Assembly (NCBI GenBank): GCA_004144595.1
Contig: SEEM01000014.1
Span: forward strand, 1-64,000
Direction: 5' to 3'
Length of the DNA: 64,000 nucleotides
DNA from: Hyphomicrobiales bacterium
GTDB taxonomy: Bacteria > Pseudomonadota > Alphaproteobacteria > Rhizobiales > Beijerinckiaceae
The notes under the pieces are model-generated. The model was given only the letters and a program-made list of their open reading frames with translations. It searched no databases and was not told where the DNA came from. The translations under genes and the position numbers were made by a program. The stretch's first letter is position 1, and every line of letters begins with the position of its first letter. Below, one piece after another: positions 18,288 through 27,136 of this stretch.

Positions 18288-19687
18288 GCCAGGCTTCGGC
18301 CTCGCCACAGGCCGTCTTCCTCGAAGGCCCCTTGATGCGCCATGTCGCGGTGATGACCGCGACGGGCTCGGTCGGCCTGATGGCGGTCTTCGTCGTCGAT
18401 CTGCTCTCGCTGCTCTATGTCTCCTGGCTCGGGCGGCCGGAGGCGACGGCCGGCGTCGGCTTCGCCACCATCGTGCTCTATCTCATGATCTCGGTGAATG
18501 TCGGACTGATGATCGCCGTCACGGCGCTGACCTCGCGCAGCATCGGCGCGGGCGATCGAGCGGGCGGGCGGCGCATCGCGGCCTCGACCCTGACGCTGTC
18601 GGCCGCCGTCGCGCTCGTCCTGTCGCTCGCAGCGTTGCCGTTCCTGCCGAAATTGCTCAGCCTGCTCGGCGCACGCGACCAATCGCATGCGGTCGCCCTT
18701 TCCTTCCTGCATATCGTGCTGCCGTCGAACGTCCTGATGGCCATCGGCATGGGCTTCTCCGGCATCCTGCGTGCGGTCGGCGACGCCAGGCGGGCGATGT
18801 TCGTGACGCTCGGCGGCGGCATCGTAACGGCAGGGCTCGACCCTCTGCTGATCTTCGGCTTCGGGCTCGGGCCGGATGGTGCCGCGATCGCGATCGTGCT
18901 GGCGCGAATCATCATCTGCGCCATCGGCTTCCACGGCTGCGTGGTGGTGCACGACATGATCGAGCGGCCGCGCCTCTCCTTCGTCCGGCAGGACAGCGCG
19001 CGGACCTTTGCCATCGCGGGCCCGGCCATCCTGACCAATCTCTCGAACCCGATCGCCAATGCGGTCTTCGCAAGCGTCGTCGCCCGCTTCGGTGATGCGG
19101 CGGTGGCGGCGCTCGCGATCATGGACCGCCTCGTGCCGGTCGCCTTCGGCGTGCTGTTCGCACTGTCGGGAGCGGTCGGGCCGATCCTCGGCCAGAACTG
19201 GGGCGCCGGGCGCTACGACCGGATGCGCCGGGGCCTGACCGATGCGACGATCTTCGCCGGCGTCTCCGTACTCGTCTCCTGGGCGCTGCTCTTCCTGTTC
19301 CGCGACACCATCGTCTCCGCCTTCCACGCGACGGGGCTGACGGCGGAACTCGTGCTGTTCTTCTGCCTGATCGCCGGGCCGATGTGGATATTCGTCGGCA
19401 TGCTCTTCGTCGCCAACGCCGCTTTCAACAATCTCGGCATGCCGTTCCTGTCGACGCTGTTCAGCTGGGGCCGCGCCACGCTCGGCACCATGCCGCTCGC
19501 CATCCTCGGCGCGCATCTCGCCGGGCCAAAGGGCGCGCTCGCCGGCTCGGCGCTGGGGGCGGTCGCCTTCGGCGTGCTGGCGCTGGTCTTCGCCTTTCGC
19601 GGCATTACCCGGCTGGAGCGCAAGGCTGCGCAGCGCTCCGCCGCAATCGATTTGCCAGGCAAGGACACCCTGCTATCGTCGCCCTAG
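18284..19687 (+). CDS. MATE family efflux transporter
   Basis: A 467-residue cation-coupled multidrug/toxin exporter with 12 predicted helices in two repeats. The N-terminal half has DLLSLLYVSWLG and the second half carries the GPAILTNLSNPIAN segment; both are typical of NorM/DinF-like MATE proteins. The ATG overlaps the antiporter stop (ATGA), so the two transporters are probably made from one message. The substrate is unknown. Confidence 0.92.
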   Translation: MSQASASPQAVFLEGPLMRHVAVMTATGSVGLMAVFVVDLLSLLYVSWLGRPEATAGVGFATIVLYLMISVNVGLMIAVTALTSRSIGAGDRAGGRRIAASTLTLSAAVALVLSLAALPFLPKLLSLLGARDQSHAVALSFLHIVLPSNVLMAIGMGFSGILRAVGDARRAMFVTLGGGIVTAGLDPLLIFGFGLGPDGAAIAIVLARIIICAIGFHGCVVVHDMIERPRLSFVRQDSARTFAIAGPAILTNLSNPIANAVFASVVARFGDAAVAALAIMDRLVPVAFGVLFALSGAVGPILGQNWGAGRYDRMRRGLTDATIFAGVSVLVSWALLFLFRDTIVSAFHATGLTAELVLFFCLIAGPMWIFVGMLFVANAAFNNLGMPFLSTLFSWGRATLGTMPLAILGAHLAGPKGALAGSALGAVAFGVLALVFAFRGITRLERKAAQRSAAIDLPGKDTLLSSP

Positions 19688-19722
19688 GCACGCGTCCAAA
19701 GGCCGGCCGGGGAGAAGCGTCC

Positions 19723-20610
19723 ATGATGAACCTGTTCGATATCATGCAATCGGCCCAGAGCGGCCAGGCGCTGCCGAACCTCGCCCAGCAATACGGCCTG
19801 ACCATGCAGCAGACGCAAGCGGCGCTCGACGCCCTGCTGCCGGCCTTCTCGATGGGGTTGCAGCGGCAGACGCGCGACCCCTACGCCTTCGGTTCGCTGG
19901 CGCAGATGATGACCGCTTCGCCCTATGCCCGGTTTTTCGAGGCCGGCGGCTACGGCATTCCGGCCGGCGCCCAGAACGCCGGAAACGACGTGCTGAGCCA
20001 GCTCTTCGGCTCGCGCGAGGTCAGCCAGGCGATCGCTGCGCAGGCGGCGGCGACCAGCGGCGTCTCCCAGGCCATCCTCAAGCAGATGCTGCCTATCATC
20101 GCCGCGATGCTGATGGGCGGCCTGTCCAAGACATCGAGCAGCCAGGGCCTGGGGGGCATCCTGGGCCAGTTCGCGGAGATGATGCGCGGGCAGATGCCGG
20201 GCATGCAGCCGGCACCGCAGCAGCCGCAGATGCCGGCCAACCCGTTCGAGGCGATCCTCAAGGGCATGTTCGGCCAGGGTGGCCAGCCGCAACCCAACCC
20301 ACAAGCCGCGCCATCGGACCCGTTCGGCGGCGCTTTCGGCCAGATTCTCGGGGGCATGTTCGGCGGCATGGCACCGCAACCTGCGCCCGAGCCTGCACCC
20401 GCTCCTCGCCCCCGCAGCGCGCCGCGACGTGCGCCGGATCCCGAGACAGACGAGGCCCCGCCATCATCATCCGCTTCAGGACCGGGTTCGATCGGGCTCG
20501 ACGCGCTCAACCAGATGTTCGAGCACGGCCGCCAGATCCAGGACGACCATCAGAACGCGCTGAAGTCGATCCTCGACGCGATGCTCGGCGGCGGACAGGG
20601 CCGTCGCTGA
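19723..20610 (+). CDS. DUF937 domain-containing protein
   Basis: A 295-residue protein starting MMNLFDIMQ, with an N-terminal DUF937 region (about 1-150; NLAQQYGLTMQQTQAALDALLPAFS). The second half is low-complexity, rich in Gly, Pro, Gln and Met, and ends in a helical segment (LNQMFEHGRQIQDDHQNALKSILDAMLGG). No enzyme motif is visible and the family has no settled role. The ribosome site GGGGAGAAG supports ATG 19723, although the frame is open upstream. Confidence 0.83.
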   Translation: MMNLFDIMQSAQSGQALPNLAQQYGLTMQQTQAALDALLPAFSMGLQRQTRDPYAFGSLAQMMTASPYARFFEAGGYGIPAGAQNAGNDVLSQLFGSREVSQAIAAQAAATSGVSQAILKQMLPIIAAMLMGGLSKTSSSQGLGGILGQFAEMMRGQMPGMQPAPQQPQMPANPFEAILKGMFGQGGQPQPNPQAAPSDPFGGAFGQILGGMFGGMAPQPAPEPAPAPRPRSAPRRAPDPETDEAPPSSSASGPGSIGLDALNQMFEHGRQIQDDHQNALKSILDAMLGGGQGRR

Positions 20611-20640
20611 AGCGGATTCTGCTCGTCATCGGCTGAAGAT

Positions 20641-20672
20641 AAAAAAGGGGCGGAAGCACGAAGCTCCCGCCC
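20641..20672 (-). terminator. Intrinsic terminator for the DUF1127 gene
   Basis: Read on the minus strand: stem GGGCGG/CCGCCC extended by AGC/GCT across one mismatch, loop of five bases, then CC and a run of six Ts. It lies 24 bases beyond the DUF1127 stop. Transcription from the convergent DUF937 gene would also cross this stem, but there its T-run is poor. Confidence 0.75.
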
Positions 20673-20695
20673 TTAGGAACGCTGGCGCCAAGGGG

Positions 20696-21055
20696 TCAGG
20701 CGCAGCGTGCAACCGCAATATCGGCTTTCGAAGCCAGCATCGGCTTGGAGCCGGCATGGCGCAGGGCGTGATCGCGCCGCGCCGCAGCAAGGCTCGACGA
20801 AGAGCGCGACCGCTCCGCGAGGACGGCGGACGGGTCACCCAGCCAGGACGTCGCCAGCGCGCCGTCGATATCCGAGCGGACGAGGCCGATATCCTTGAGA
20901 CCGCGCTCGTCGAGTTCGCCGAGGCGCATCACCTCGCGGCGGTGAGCGATCGCGCGCACGAATTGAAGGGTTCCGGCAAATCCGATGGTGGCGATACGCG
21001 TGACGCCGGCCGAAACGGACGAGAGCGACTTCGCAGTAATGGTCATGAGCAGCAT
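20696..21055 (-). CDS. DUF1127 domain-containing small protein
   Basis: A 119-residue protein with the DUF1127 core RREVMRLGELDERGLKDIGLVRSDID (about residues 40-65), preceded by a short hydrophobic stretch. DUF1127 proteins in other alphaproteobacteria have been linked to RNA metabolism, phosphate and stress responses. ATG 21055 was chosen because AAGGAGGC sits just upstream; the frame extends to 21118. It is transcribed away from a LysR regulator gene, a classic arrangement for regulator and target. Confidence 0.8.
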   Translation of the reverse strand: MLLMTITAKSLSSVSAGVTRIATIGFAGTLQFVRAIAHRREVMRLGELDERGLKDIGLVRSDIDGALATSWLGDPSAVLAERSRSSSSLAAARRDHALRHAGSKPMLASKADIAVARCA

Positions 21056-21233
21056 GACGGCCTCCTTGGCGGTGCGGAACGTTGATCTGAGCTCCTCCAC
21101 CCCGCCCGGACGCGCCATTGACAGGGAATTTCGGAGAGCACCCAGACCCTAGCGAGGCTCTGGTCATCAGCCAAACGAATGGTTATGATGTCTCGCAACA
21201 CTGATATTGATGGACAGTGGACGGGGATCGCCA

Positions 21234-22115
21234 ATGGCCCATGTGCTCGACGCCGATCAGCTCAAGACCTTCGTTGCCATCGCCGATACCGGCTCCTTCA
21301 CCCGTGCCGCCGAGATCGTCTTCAAGACGCAATCGGCCGTTTCCATGCAGATGAAGCGGCTCGAGGAACGCGTCGGGCGGCCCCTGTTCGGGCGCGACGG
21401 CCGCCATGCCAAGCTGACCGAGGACGGCGAGCGCCTGCTCGACTATGCCCGCCGGATCGTCAGGCTGAACCTGGAATGCGTCGCCTCCTTCGCCGATGCC
21501 GACCTGAAGGGGCGCATCCGCCTGGGCGTGCCCGACGACTATGCCGATCGCTACCTGCCGGAGATCCTGGCGCGCTTCGCCCACTCGAATCCTCGCGCAG
21601 AGGTGACGGTAGTGTGCGAGCCGACGCCGATGCTGGCGGAGCGGATCGCGACCGGCGATATCGACCTTGCGATCATCACCCATGTCGAAAGCCGCGGCCA
21701 GGGCGAGATCATCCGCATAGAGCCGCTGCTCTGGGTCACCTCGGCGCGGCACGGCGTGCATGAGGAGGACCCGCTGCCGCTCGCGCTGGGGCGGCCGACC
21801 TGCAACTGGCGCCAGGCCGCCGTCGATGCGCTGGAATCGAAGGGCCGCCGCTTCCGCGTGCTCTATGCGAGCTGGAATTCCACGGCCGTCGGCGCGGCGG
21901 TCCTGGCCGGGCTTGCGATCTCCGTCCTGCCGGAAAGCGCGGTCCGGCCGGGCATGCGCATCCTCGGCCCCTCCGAGGGCTTTGCGACCTTGCCGTCATG
22001 CAAGATCGGGCTGCTGCGGACCCGCTTCGACCCGTCGGTTCTTTCGAACGCGCTGGCCGAGCACATCATCCAGAGCCTCGACAACCTCGCGAGCTTCAAG
22101 ACGGCGGCGGAATAA
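21234..22115 (+). CDS. LysR family transcriptional regulator
   Basis: A 293-residue regulator with an N-terminal winged helix-turn-helix (LKTFVAIADTGSFTRAA ... QSAVSMQMKRLEERVG, about residues 8-60) and a LysR substrate-binding domain. ATG 21234 is the family start, with CGGGGA before it; ATG 21210 is an in-frame alternative. LysR proteins commonly act on the divergent promoter, here the 178-base gap shared with the DUF1127 gene. The inducer is unknown. Confidence 0.9.
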   Translation: MAHVLDADQLKTFVAIADTGSFTRAAEIVFKTQSAVSMQMKRLEERVGRPLFGRDGRHAKLTEDGERLLDYARRIVRLNLECVASFADADLKGRIRLGVPDDYADRYLPEILARFAHSNPRAEVTVVCEPTPMLAERIATGDIDLAIITHVESRGQGEIIRIEPLLWVTSARHGVHEEDPLPLALGRPTCNWRQAAVDALESKGRRFRVLYASWNSTAVGAAVLAGLAISVLPESAVRPGMRILGPSEGFATLPSCKIGLLRTRFDPSVLSNALAEHIIQSLDNLASFKTAAE

Positions 22116-22124
22116 AGAGAAGCC

Positions 22125-22304
22125 TCAAAATACGTTGAGGCGATTGGCTGCGGCCATCAGCATCGTGCTGAGGCTGGCGCCGTAGAGCGATGCCGAGGCG
22201 ATGATCATGATCGAGACGAGGGCCGCGACGAGGCCGTATTCGATAGCGGTCGCCCCGCGCTCGTCGCGCACAAAACCGATAAAGCTGGCACGAATCCACC
22301 CCAT
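22125..22304 (-). CDS. Flp family type IVb pilin
   Basis: A 59-residue prepilin with a short positively charged leader and the canonical junction RGATAIEYGL (cleavage before the ATAIEY segment by a CpaA-type prepilin peptidase), then a hydrophobic helix. Such pilins polymerise into thin adhesive Flp pili built by Tad machinery. No cpa/tad genes are nearby, so this is a lone copy. ATG 22304 was chosen; an ATG at 22334 would add ten unlikely residues. Confidence 0.85.
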   Translation of the reverse strand: MGWIRASFIGFVRDERGATAIEYGLVAALVSIMIIASASLYGASLSTMLMAAANRLNVF

Positions 22305-22403
22305 GCCGCCAGGGTAGCGGCAAGCTTCATCCAACTCGTTAATTTCCAGCGCACAATCCGCTCGAAATCACGCTTTTCGCGCGAAAGGCCGTTGCGCGGC
22401 TCG

Positions 22404-23783
22404 TCAGAGCGACAGCTCGGTCATGACCGGTTCGACCTTGCCGTTCCAGGAATCGCGGTAACGCGCTTCCAGAACCTGGGCCAGGCTCCGGCGAGATTCC
22501 AGGATTTCACGCAGAGGATCGAGGTAGACGCTTTCGTCCCTGCCGGCCCCATCGTGCAAGGCGCGCCGTGCAAGGCCTGCGCGCGACAGCTCCACGACCT
22601 CGACGGCGATCTCGCCGAGCGTGCGTCCGCCGATGGTCGCCGCGAGACCTTCGCGCGGAACCGCATCGCGCAACGCCTGCCGCTCTGCCGCGCTCCAATT
22701 CTTGACGAGGTCCCAGGCTGCGTCGAGCGAGACGGAATCATAGAGCAACCCGACCCAGAAGGCCGGCATCGCCGTCAGCATGTCGGCGGGGCCGGCATCG
22801 CAACCGCGCATCTCCAGGAAGCGCTTCAGCCGGACTTCGGGGAACAGGGTCCCGAGATGGTTGGCCCAGTCCGATATCGTCGCCTGCTCGCCCGGCAGTT
22901 GCGGCAGCTTGCCCGCCAGCAGGTCGCGGAACGAAGAGCCGGCGACGTCGTGATAGGTATCGCCACGCTTGACGAAATACAGGGGCACGTCGAGGGCCCA
23001 GTCGACATAGCGCTCATAGGACATGCCCTCGTCGAAGGCGAAGGCCAGCATGCCGGAGCGGGCATTGTCGGTATCGCGCCAGATCTCGGAGCGCATCGAC
23101 TGGAAGCCGTTGAGCTTGCCGTCCAGGAAAGGCGAGGACGCGAACAGGGCGGTGGAAAGCGGCTGCAGCGCCAGCGAGACCCTGAGCTTGCGCACCATGT
23201 CCGCCTCGCTGGCGAAGTCGAGATTGACCTGCACCGTGCAGGTCCGAAGCATCATGTCGAGGCCCAGCGTGCCGACCTTCGGCATGTAATTCGCCATGAT
23301 CCTGTAGCGGCTCTTGGGCATCATCGGCGTCTGCGCGCGGGTCCAGAGCGGCGATGCGCCCAGGGCAGCGAAGCCGATATCATGCGGAGCGGCCACGGCC
23401 TTGACGTCGGCGAGATGGGCCTGAAGCTCGGCCTGCGTCTCGTGCAGCGTCGCCAGCGGTGCGCCCGACAGCTCGAACTGCCCGCCGGGTTCAAGCGAGA
23501 TCGCGCCGCCGCCCTCCGGCCCGGCCAGCCCGATGATATGGCCGGCATCGACGATCGGCTCCCAGCCCAGGCGCTGCTGCATGCCCTCCAGCAAAGCGCG
23601 GATGCCGCCGGCGCCGGCGCGGCCCTCATAGGGAACAGGGGCGAGATCGCTTCGGTAGAACGGGAATTTCTCGTGCTCGGTACCGATCCGGAAGGAGGAC
23701 GCAGGTTTCTCGCCGGCGGCGATCCACGCAATCAGTTCGGCCTTGGAACCGATCGGGGTCGAATCGGAGACGTCGCGAGCCAT
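22404..23783 (-). CDS. gshA: Glutamate-cysteine ligase
   Basis: Joins glutamate and cysteine in the first step of glutathione synthesis. The 459-residue protein belongs to the plant/alphaproteobacterial (GCS2) class, with FRIGTEHEKFPFY near the start, GGAISLEPGGQFELSG in the active site and the MLRTCTVQVNLDF segment. The frame stays open to 23906, but MARDVSDS at ATG 23783 is the family start and is preceded by GGAGC. Glutathione could reduce the one-Cys peroxiredoxin at 11.7 kb. Confidence 0.94.
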   Translation of the reverse strand: MARDVSDSTPIGSKAELIAWIAAGEKPASSFRIGTEHEKFPFYRSDLAPVPYEGRAGAGGIRALLEGMQQRLGWEPIVDAGHIIGLAGPEGGGAISLEPGGQFELSGAPLATLHETQAELQAHLADVKAVAAPHDIGFAALGASPLWTRAQTPMMPKSRYRIMANYMPKVGTLGLDMMLRTCTVQVNLDFASEADMVRKLRVSLALQPLSTALFASSPFLDGKLNGFQSMRSEIWRDTDNARSGMLAFAFDEGMSYERYVDWALDVPLYFVKRGDTYHDVAGSSFRDLLAGKLPQLPGEQATISDWANHLGTLFPEVRLKRFLEMRGCDAGPADMLTAMPAFWVGLLYDSVSLDAAWDLVKNWSAAERQALRDAVPREGLAATIGGRTLGEIAVEVVELSRAGLARRALHDGAGRDESVYLDPLREILESRRSLAQVLEARYRDSWNGKVEPVMTELSL

Positions 23784-23953
23784 GGGTGCTCCGGCAGATG
23801 AGGCAAGACGGCTGAGCCCCCGGCGCCGAAGGCGCGGTGGAAGCCGGCAGAGGATGCACAGACATAGGCGAGCGCCGGGCGCTCGACAACGACCGGAACC
23901 GTGCATTCGCGCAAAGGCGACCGGCGCTGGCGACAGGACTTGCCACCCTTACG

Positions 23954-24700
23954 TCAGATGCGAGGCCAGTCTCCGAGAACCGCCTGAACCAGCGCGAGCG
24001 CAGCGACCGCGGCCGTGTCCGCCCGCAGGATGCGCGGGCCGAGCGAAATCGGGAGCGTGTTGGGCCGGGCGCGGATCAGGCTCCGCTCGGCTTCGTCGAA
24101 GCCACCCTCGGGACCGATCAGGACGGCAAGCGGGGCGGGCTTGCGCTCCGCCAGTGCCGAGACCGGGCTCGCCTCCGCCAGCCCCTCGTCGCAGAAGATC
24201 AGCAGCCGCTCCGGCGCCAAACTGGAGAGCGCTGCTTCGAGCGGGCGCTCCGGCTCGATCCCGGGCAGGCAGAGGATGCCGCATTGCTCGGCCGCCTCGA
24301 TGGCATTGGCGCGCAGCCGGTCGAGGTTCAGTCGCGAAACCTGCGTGCGCCGGGTCAGGACGGGTTGCAGCACCCCCGCCCCCATCTCGACCGCCTTCTG
24401 CGCCATGTAGTCGAGGCGCGCATGCTTCAACGGCGCGAACAGATAATGCAGATCGGAGGCCGGAGGCTGCGGCCGGGTCTGGCGCACGAGCTCCAGATTC
24501 GCCTGCTTGCGCCCTTCAGGCACGAGGCGCGCCAGCCACTCGCCATCGCGGCCGTTGAAGACGAGCACCATGCCTTCGACCCGCAACCGCAGAACATTGA
24601 GCAGATAATTGGCCTGCTCCCGTTCGAGCGGGAGCATCGCCGCCGCAGAGAAAGGCTGGTCTATAAAAAGCCGGTGACGGGCGAAATCGGGAACGGACAT
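23954..24700 (-). CDS. rsmE: 16S rRNA m3U1498 methyltransferase
   Basis: SPOUT-class enzyme that methylates U1498 of 16S rRNA using S-adenosylmethionine. The 248-residue protein has the N-terminal PUA-like domain (RHRLFIDQPF), and the SAM-binding knot shows LIGPEGGFDEAE and ISLGPRILRADTAAVAAL. The longer frame to 24811 was rejected because MSVPDFARHRLF is the family start. It lies upstream of gshA on the same strand with a 170-base gap. Confidence 0.94.
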   Translation of the reverse strand: MSVPDFARHRLFIDQPFSAAAMLPLEREQANYLLNVLRLRVEGMVLVFNGRDGEWLARLVPEGRKQANLELVRQTRPQPPASDLHYLFAPLKHARLDYMAQKAVEMGAGVLQPVLTRRTQVSRLNLDRLRANAIEAAEQCGILCLPGIEPERPLEAALSSLAPERLLIFCDEGLAEASPVSALAERKPAPLAVLIGPEGGFDEAERSLIRARPNTLPISLGPRILRADTAAVAALALVQAVLGDWPRI

Positions 24701-24823
24701 GGGAGCAGGCGCCTCCAGAAGTCGATCATATTCGGTGGTAGCAACGCGAAAAACGCCACAATCCCCTTGTAGCAGGCAGCGCATCCCATAAGGCGACCCA
24801 TGGACTCGCAAGAGTCGTTGGCG

Positions 24824-24843
24824 TTAACAGCGCCTGCTGTTAA
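24824..24843. promoter_or_regulatory. Inverted repeat TTAACAG-N6-CTGTTAA
   Basis: Perfect 7-base arms with a 6-base centre, between the rsmE start (minus) and the secreted-protein start (plus). A further TTTAAC lies eight bases downstream. Symmetry and location suggest an operator; the cognate regulator is unknown. Confidence 0.4.
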
Positions 24844-24895
24844 GGACGTATTTAACGATCGGCCGGGCGGGCCGGCAATCCGGAGTAAGGACACC

Positions 24896-25378
24896 ATGCA
24901 GCGTTGGATGGCTTCAGGCGTTATCGCGGTGCTCGGCCTTGCCGTGGCTTCGTTCGTGGCGGCTGCTCCCGCAAACGCACAGGCGTCGGGCTGCGAGCAG
25001 ATCCAGAAACTGCTCGGCGAGCGCCAGTCGATCGTGTCGCGGCTCTCGGCCGCCCAGAAGGCCAAGAAGAAGATGACGCCGCAGGAGGCGTGCAGCTCCT
25101 TCGGCCGGCTGGTCAGCAATGGCGACGCCGCTATCAAATTCGCCACCGCCAACCAGGACTGGTGCCAGATCCCCGCGACCTTCATCGAAGGCATGCAGAA
25201 CGACAACAAGAAGGTGGCCGGCTTCCGCGCCCAGGCCTGCAACGCCGTGAAGCAGCAGGCCGCGATGCAGCGCCGCGCCCAACAGCAGCAAGCACAGGGC
25301 TCCAGTCCGTTCGGCGGCGCCGATTCCATCACCAGCGGCGCCGGCGGCGGGATGCGCGTCCCGCAGGGCGCGCTCTGA
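24896..25378 (+). CDS. Secreted conserved hypothetical protein
   Basis: A 160-residue protein with a signal peptide (cleavage after ANAQA, about residue 26). The mature part has an even helical pattern with four cysteines (GCEQ, EACS, DWCQIP, QACN), likely two disulfides in the periplasm, and a glutamine/glycine-rich tail. The motif MTPQEACSSFGRLVSNG recurs in rhizobial proteins of unknown role. ATG 24896 follows a TAAGGA site; an upstream ATG at 24800 would bury the signal peptide. No function is assigned. Confidence 0.72.
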   Translation: MQRWMASGVIAVLGLAVASFVAAAPANAQASGCEQIQKLLGERQSIVSRLSAAQKAKKKMTPQEACSSFGRLVSNGDAAIKFATANQDWCQIPATFIEGMQNDNKKVAGFRAQACNAVKQQAAMQRRAQQQQAQGSSPFGGADSITSGAGGGMRVPQGAL

Positions 25379-25396
25379 CCGGCGCCTCGGCGCCCT

Positions 25397-26362
25397 ATGC
25401 CCGACCCATCACCGCCCGGAACGATGCCGGCGCCTGACGCCCCGCTTCCCGATGCGCTCACCGGGCACTGGGTCGACACGCGCGCGCCGCGGGCCGCCAG
25501 ACCTTTCCTAAAGCTTGCCCGTATCGAGCGGCCGATCGGCTGGTGGCTGCTGCTCTTGCCCTGCTGGTGGGCGGCCGGACTTGCCGCCATCGCCGCCGGC
25601 CAGCCCTATCCCGATCCCTGGCACTGCCTGCTGTTCTTCGTCGGCGCTGTGCTGATGCGCGGTGCGGGCTGCACCTTCAACGACATCATCGACCGCAAGC
25701 TCGACGCCGAAGTGGCGCGCACCCGCGGGCGCCCGCTGCCATCCGGGCAGGTCACGGCGAAGGCGGCCGCGCTGTTCATGATCGCGCAGGCACTCGGCGG
25801 CCTCGTCGTGCTTCTCCAATTCAATCGCTTCACGATCATCCTCGGCATCGCCTCGCTCGCGATCGTCGCGGTCTATCCGTTCATGAAGCGGATCACTAAC
25901 GTGCCGCAGTTCGTCCTCGGCCTCGCCTTTTCCTGGGGTGGGCTGATGGGTTGGAGCGCCGTGTTCGGCCGGCTCGACCCGCAGGCCTACCTTATCTACG
26001 CGGCGGCCATCGCCTGGACCGTCGGCTACGACACGATCTATGCGATGCAGGATCTGGAGGACGACGTCATCGCCGGCATTCGCTCCAGCGCCCGCTATTT
26101 CGGCGACCATACGCGCGAGGCGGTGGCGCTCTGCTTCGCGCTGGCGGCCGTGCTCACGGGGATTGCGATCTGGCTGGTCGGCGGTGGACCGATTGCCTGG
26201 CTGGGCTTTGCCGCCTTCGCGGTTCATCTCGGCCGGCAGGTGACGCGCATCGACGGCGCGAGCGCACCGGAAGCACTCAGGGTCTTCCGGTCGAACCGCG
26301 ATGCCGGGTTGCTGCTGGCCGCCGGGCTCGCGCTCGATGCGATGAGCCGGTCGCTATTTTGA
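25397..26362 (+). CDS. ubiA: 4-hydroxybenzoate octaprenyltransferase
   Basis: Inner-membrane prenyltransferase that joins a polyprenyl chain to 4-hydroxybenzoate in ubiquinone synthesis. The 321-residue protein has the two Asp-rich metal/diphosphate motifs (NDIIDRKLD and QDLEDD), with the characteristic RTRGRPLPSG after the first, and about eight helices. It belongs to the same superfamily as CtaB at the start of the window. It ends three bases from the convergent DUF6101 gene. Confidence 0.94.
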   Translation: MPDPSPPGTMPAPDAPLPDALTGHWVDTRAPRAARPFLKLARIERPIGWWLLLLPCWWAAGLAAIAAGQPYPDPWHCLLFFVGAVLMRGAGCTFNDIIDRKLDAEVARTRGRPLPSGQVTAKAAALFMIAQALGGLVVLLQFNRFTIILGIASLAIVAVYPFMKRITNVPQFVLGLAFSWGGLMGWSAVFGRLDPQAYLIYAAAIAWTVGYDTIYAMQDLEDDVIAGIRSSARYFGDHTREAVALCFALAAVLTGIAIWLVGGGPIAWLGFAAFAVHLGRQVTRIDGASAPEALRVFRSNRDAGLLLAAGLALDAMSRSLF

Positions 26363-26365
26363 AGA

Positions 26366-26887
26366 TCAGTCGGTCATCCGGTCGCCGCTGACGATCACCG
26401 GCAGTTCGGCGAGGCGGCCCGTCTTGCGACGGGTCAGGAAACGCGGGCGACGGCCGTTGAGCAGACCATGGCGGCGGCGGATGCGCACCGCTCCCAGCGC
26501 GACACGGCCGAGCTGCGGATAAGGCTCGGTCACCACGCCATCGGCGGCCTCGAGCAGCAGAGGCAGGCCGCTGGTCCGGCCGAAATCCCGCCAGAGCGCG
26601 ACCGCGTCGTCCTGATCGACCGAGGCCACAACGATGGAGCGGCCGTCGCCGGCCGTCAGGGCCAATTCGAAACGCTCGTCGTCGCCGGCCGCGTTGGCCA
26701 GACGGAGCGCGACGCCCCGCCAGGTGGCGGTGCCGCGCAGGATGCGCACTGACCCGATGCGCTCGATCGCCGGAGCGACCGGACGTGCCGGCATCGGGTT
26801 GCGGGAAACGATCGCTGTGGTTGTCGGGCCGCCGGAGAGAGCAGGCACAAAACCTCTCTCTCCGGCGGCCGGCGTGACGCTGGCCAT
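26366..26887 (-). CDS. DUF6101 family protein
   Basis: A 173-residue basic protein. Its C-terminal signature, paired arginines then LNGRRPRFLTRRKTGR, matches rhizobial proteins grouped as DUF6101, which often sit beside ubiA. The central part (SVRILRGTATWRGVALRL, ALWRDFGRTSGLPLLLE) is predicted alpha/beta. No enzymatic motif is seen. The first 30 codons contain a perfect 15-bp inverted repeat, so translation may truly begin later, for example at ATG 26794. Confidence 0.65.
   Translation of the reverse strand: MASVTPAAGERGFVPALSGGPTTTAIVSRNPMPARPVAPAIERIGSVRILRGTATWRGVALRLANAAGDDERFELALTAGDGRSIVVASVDQDDAVALWRDFGRTSGLPLLLEAADGVVTEPYPQLGRVALGAVRIRRRHGLLNGRRPRFLTRRKTGRLAELPVIVSGDRMTD
26827..26870. 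other. Perfect 15-bp inverted repeat (strong hairpin)
   Basis: Arms at 26827-26841 and 26856-26870 (GGCCGCCGGAGAGAG and its complement) with a 14-base loop. It falls in the first codons of the DUF6101 frame, or in its leader if a later start is used. A stem this strong near a start could affect translation or attenuate transcription. Confidence 0.55.
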
Positions 26888-27136
26888 CGGTAATAACGCC
26901 TCTCTGTAATCCCTGCTGCAACGGAGCCCTCTGTCGATGCCGGGGCTCTCGTGCTTGCCATGCGAGGATGGCCGCCAGCCGTGTCCGAGCGCTTAAGGCG
27001 TTGGGTTAAGGGAAGGTGTTTTCGCCCTGATCCGGCCCGGAACGAGCGGTTTCCTGCCGGATGCTTGACGGAATCTTTCGATGTGTGGCCGCATTTTCGG
27101 CTTGAAACAGCGTCTTTCACGGCCGATAGGGAAGGC

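Noticed and set aside
24840-24855. CtrA full site TTAA-N7-TTAA
   Set aside because: The spacing here is eight bases, not seven, so the classic consensus is not met.
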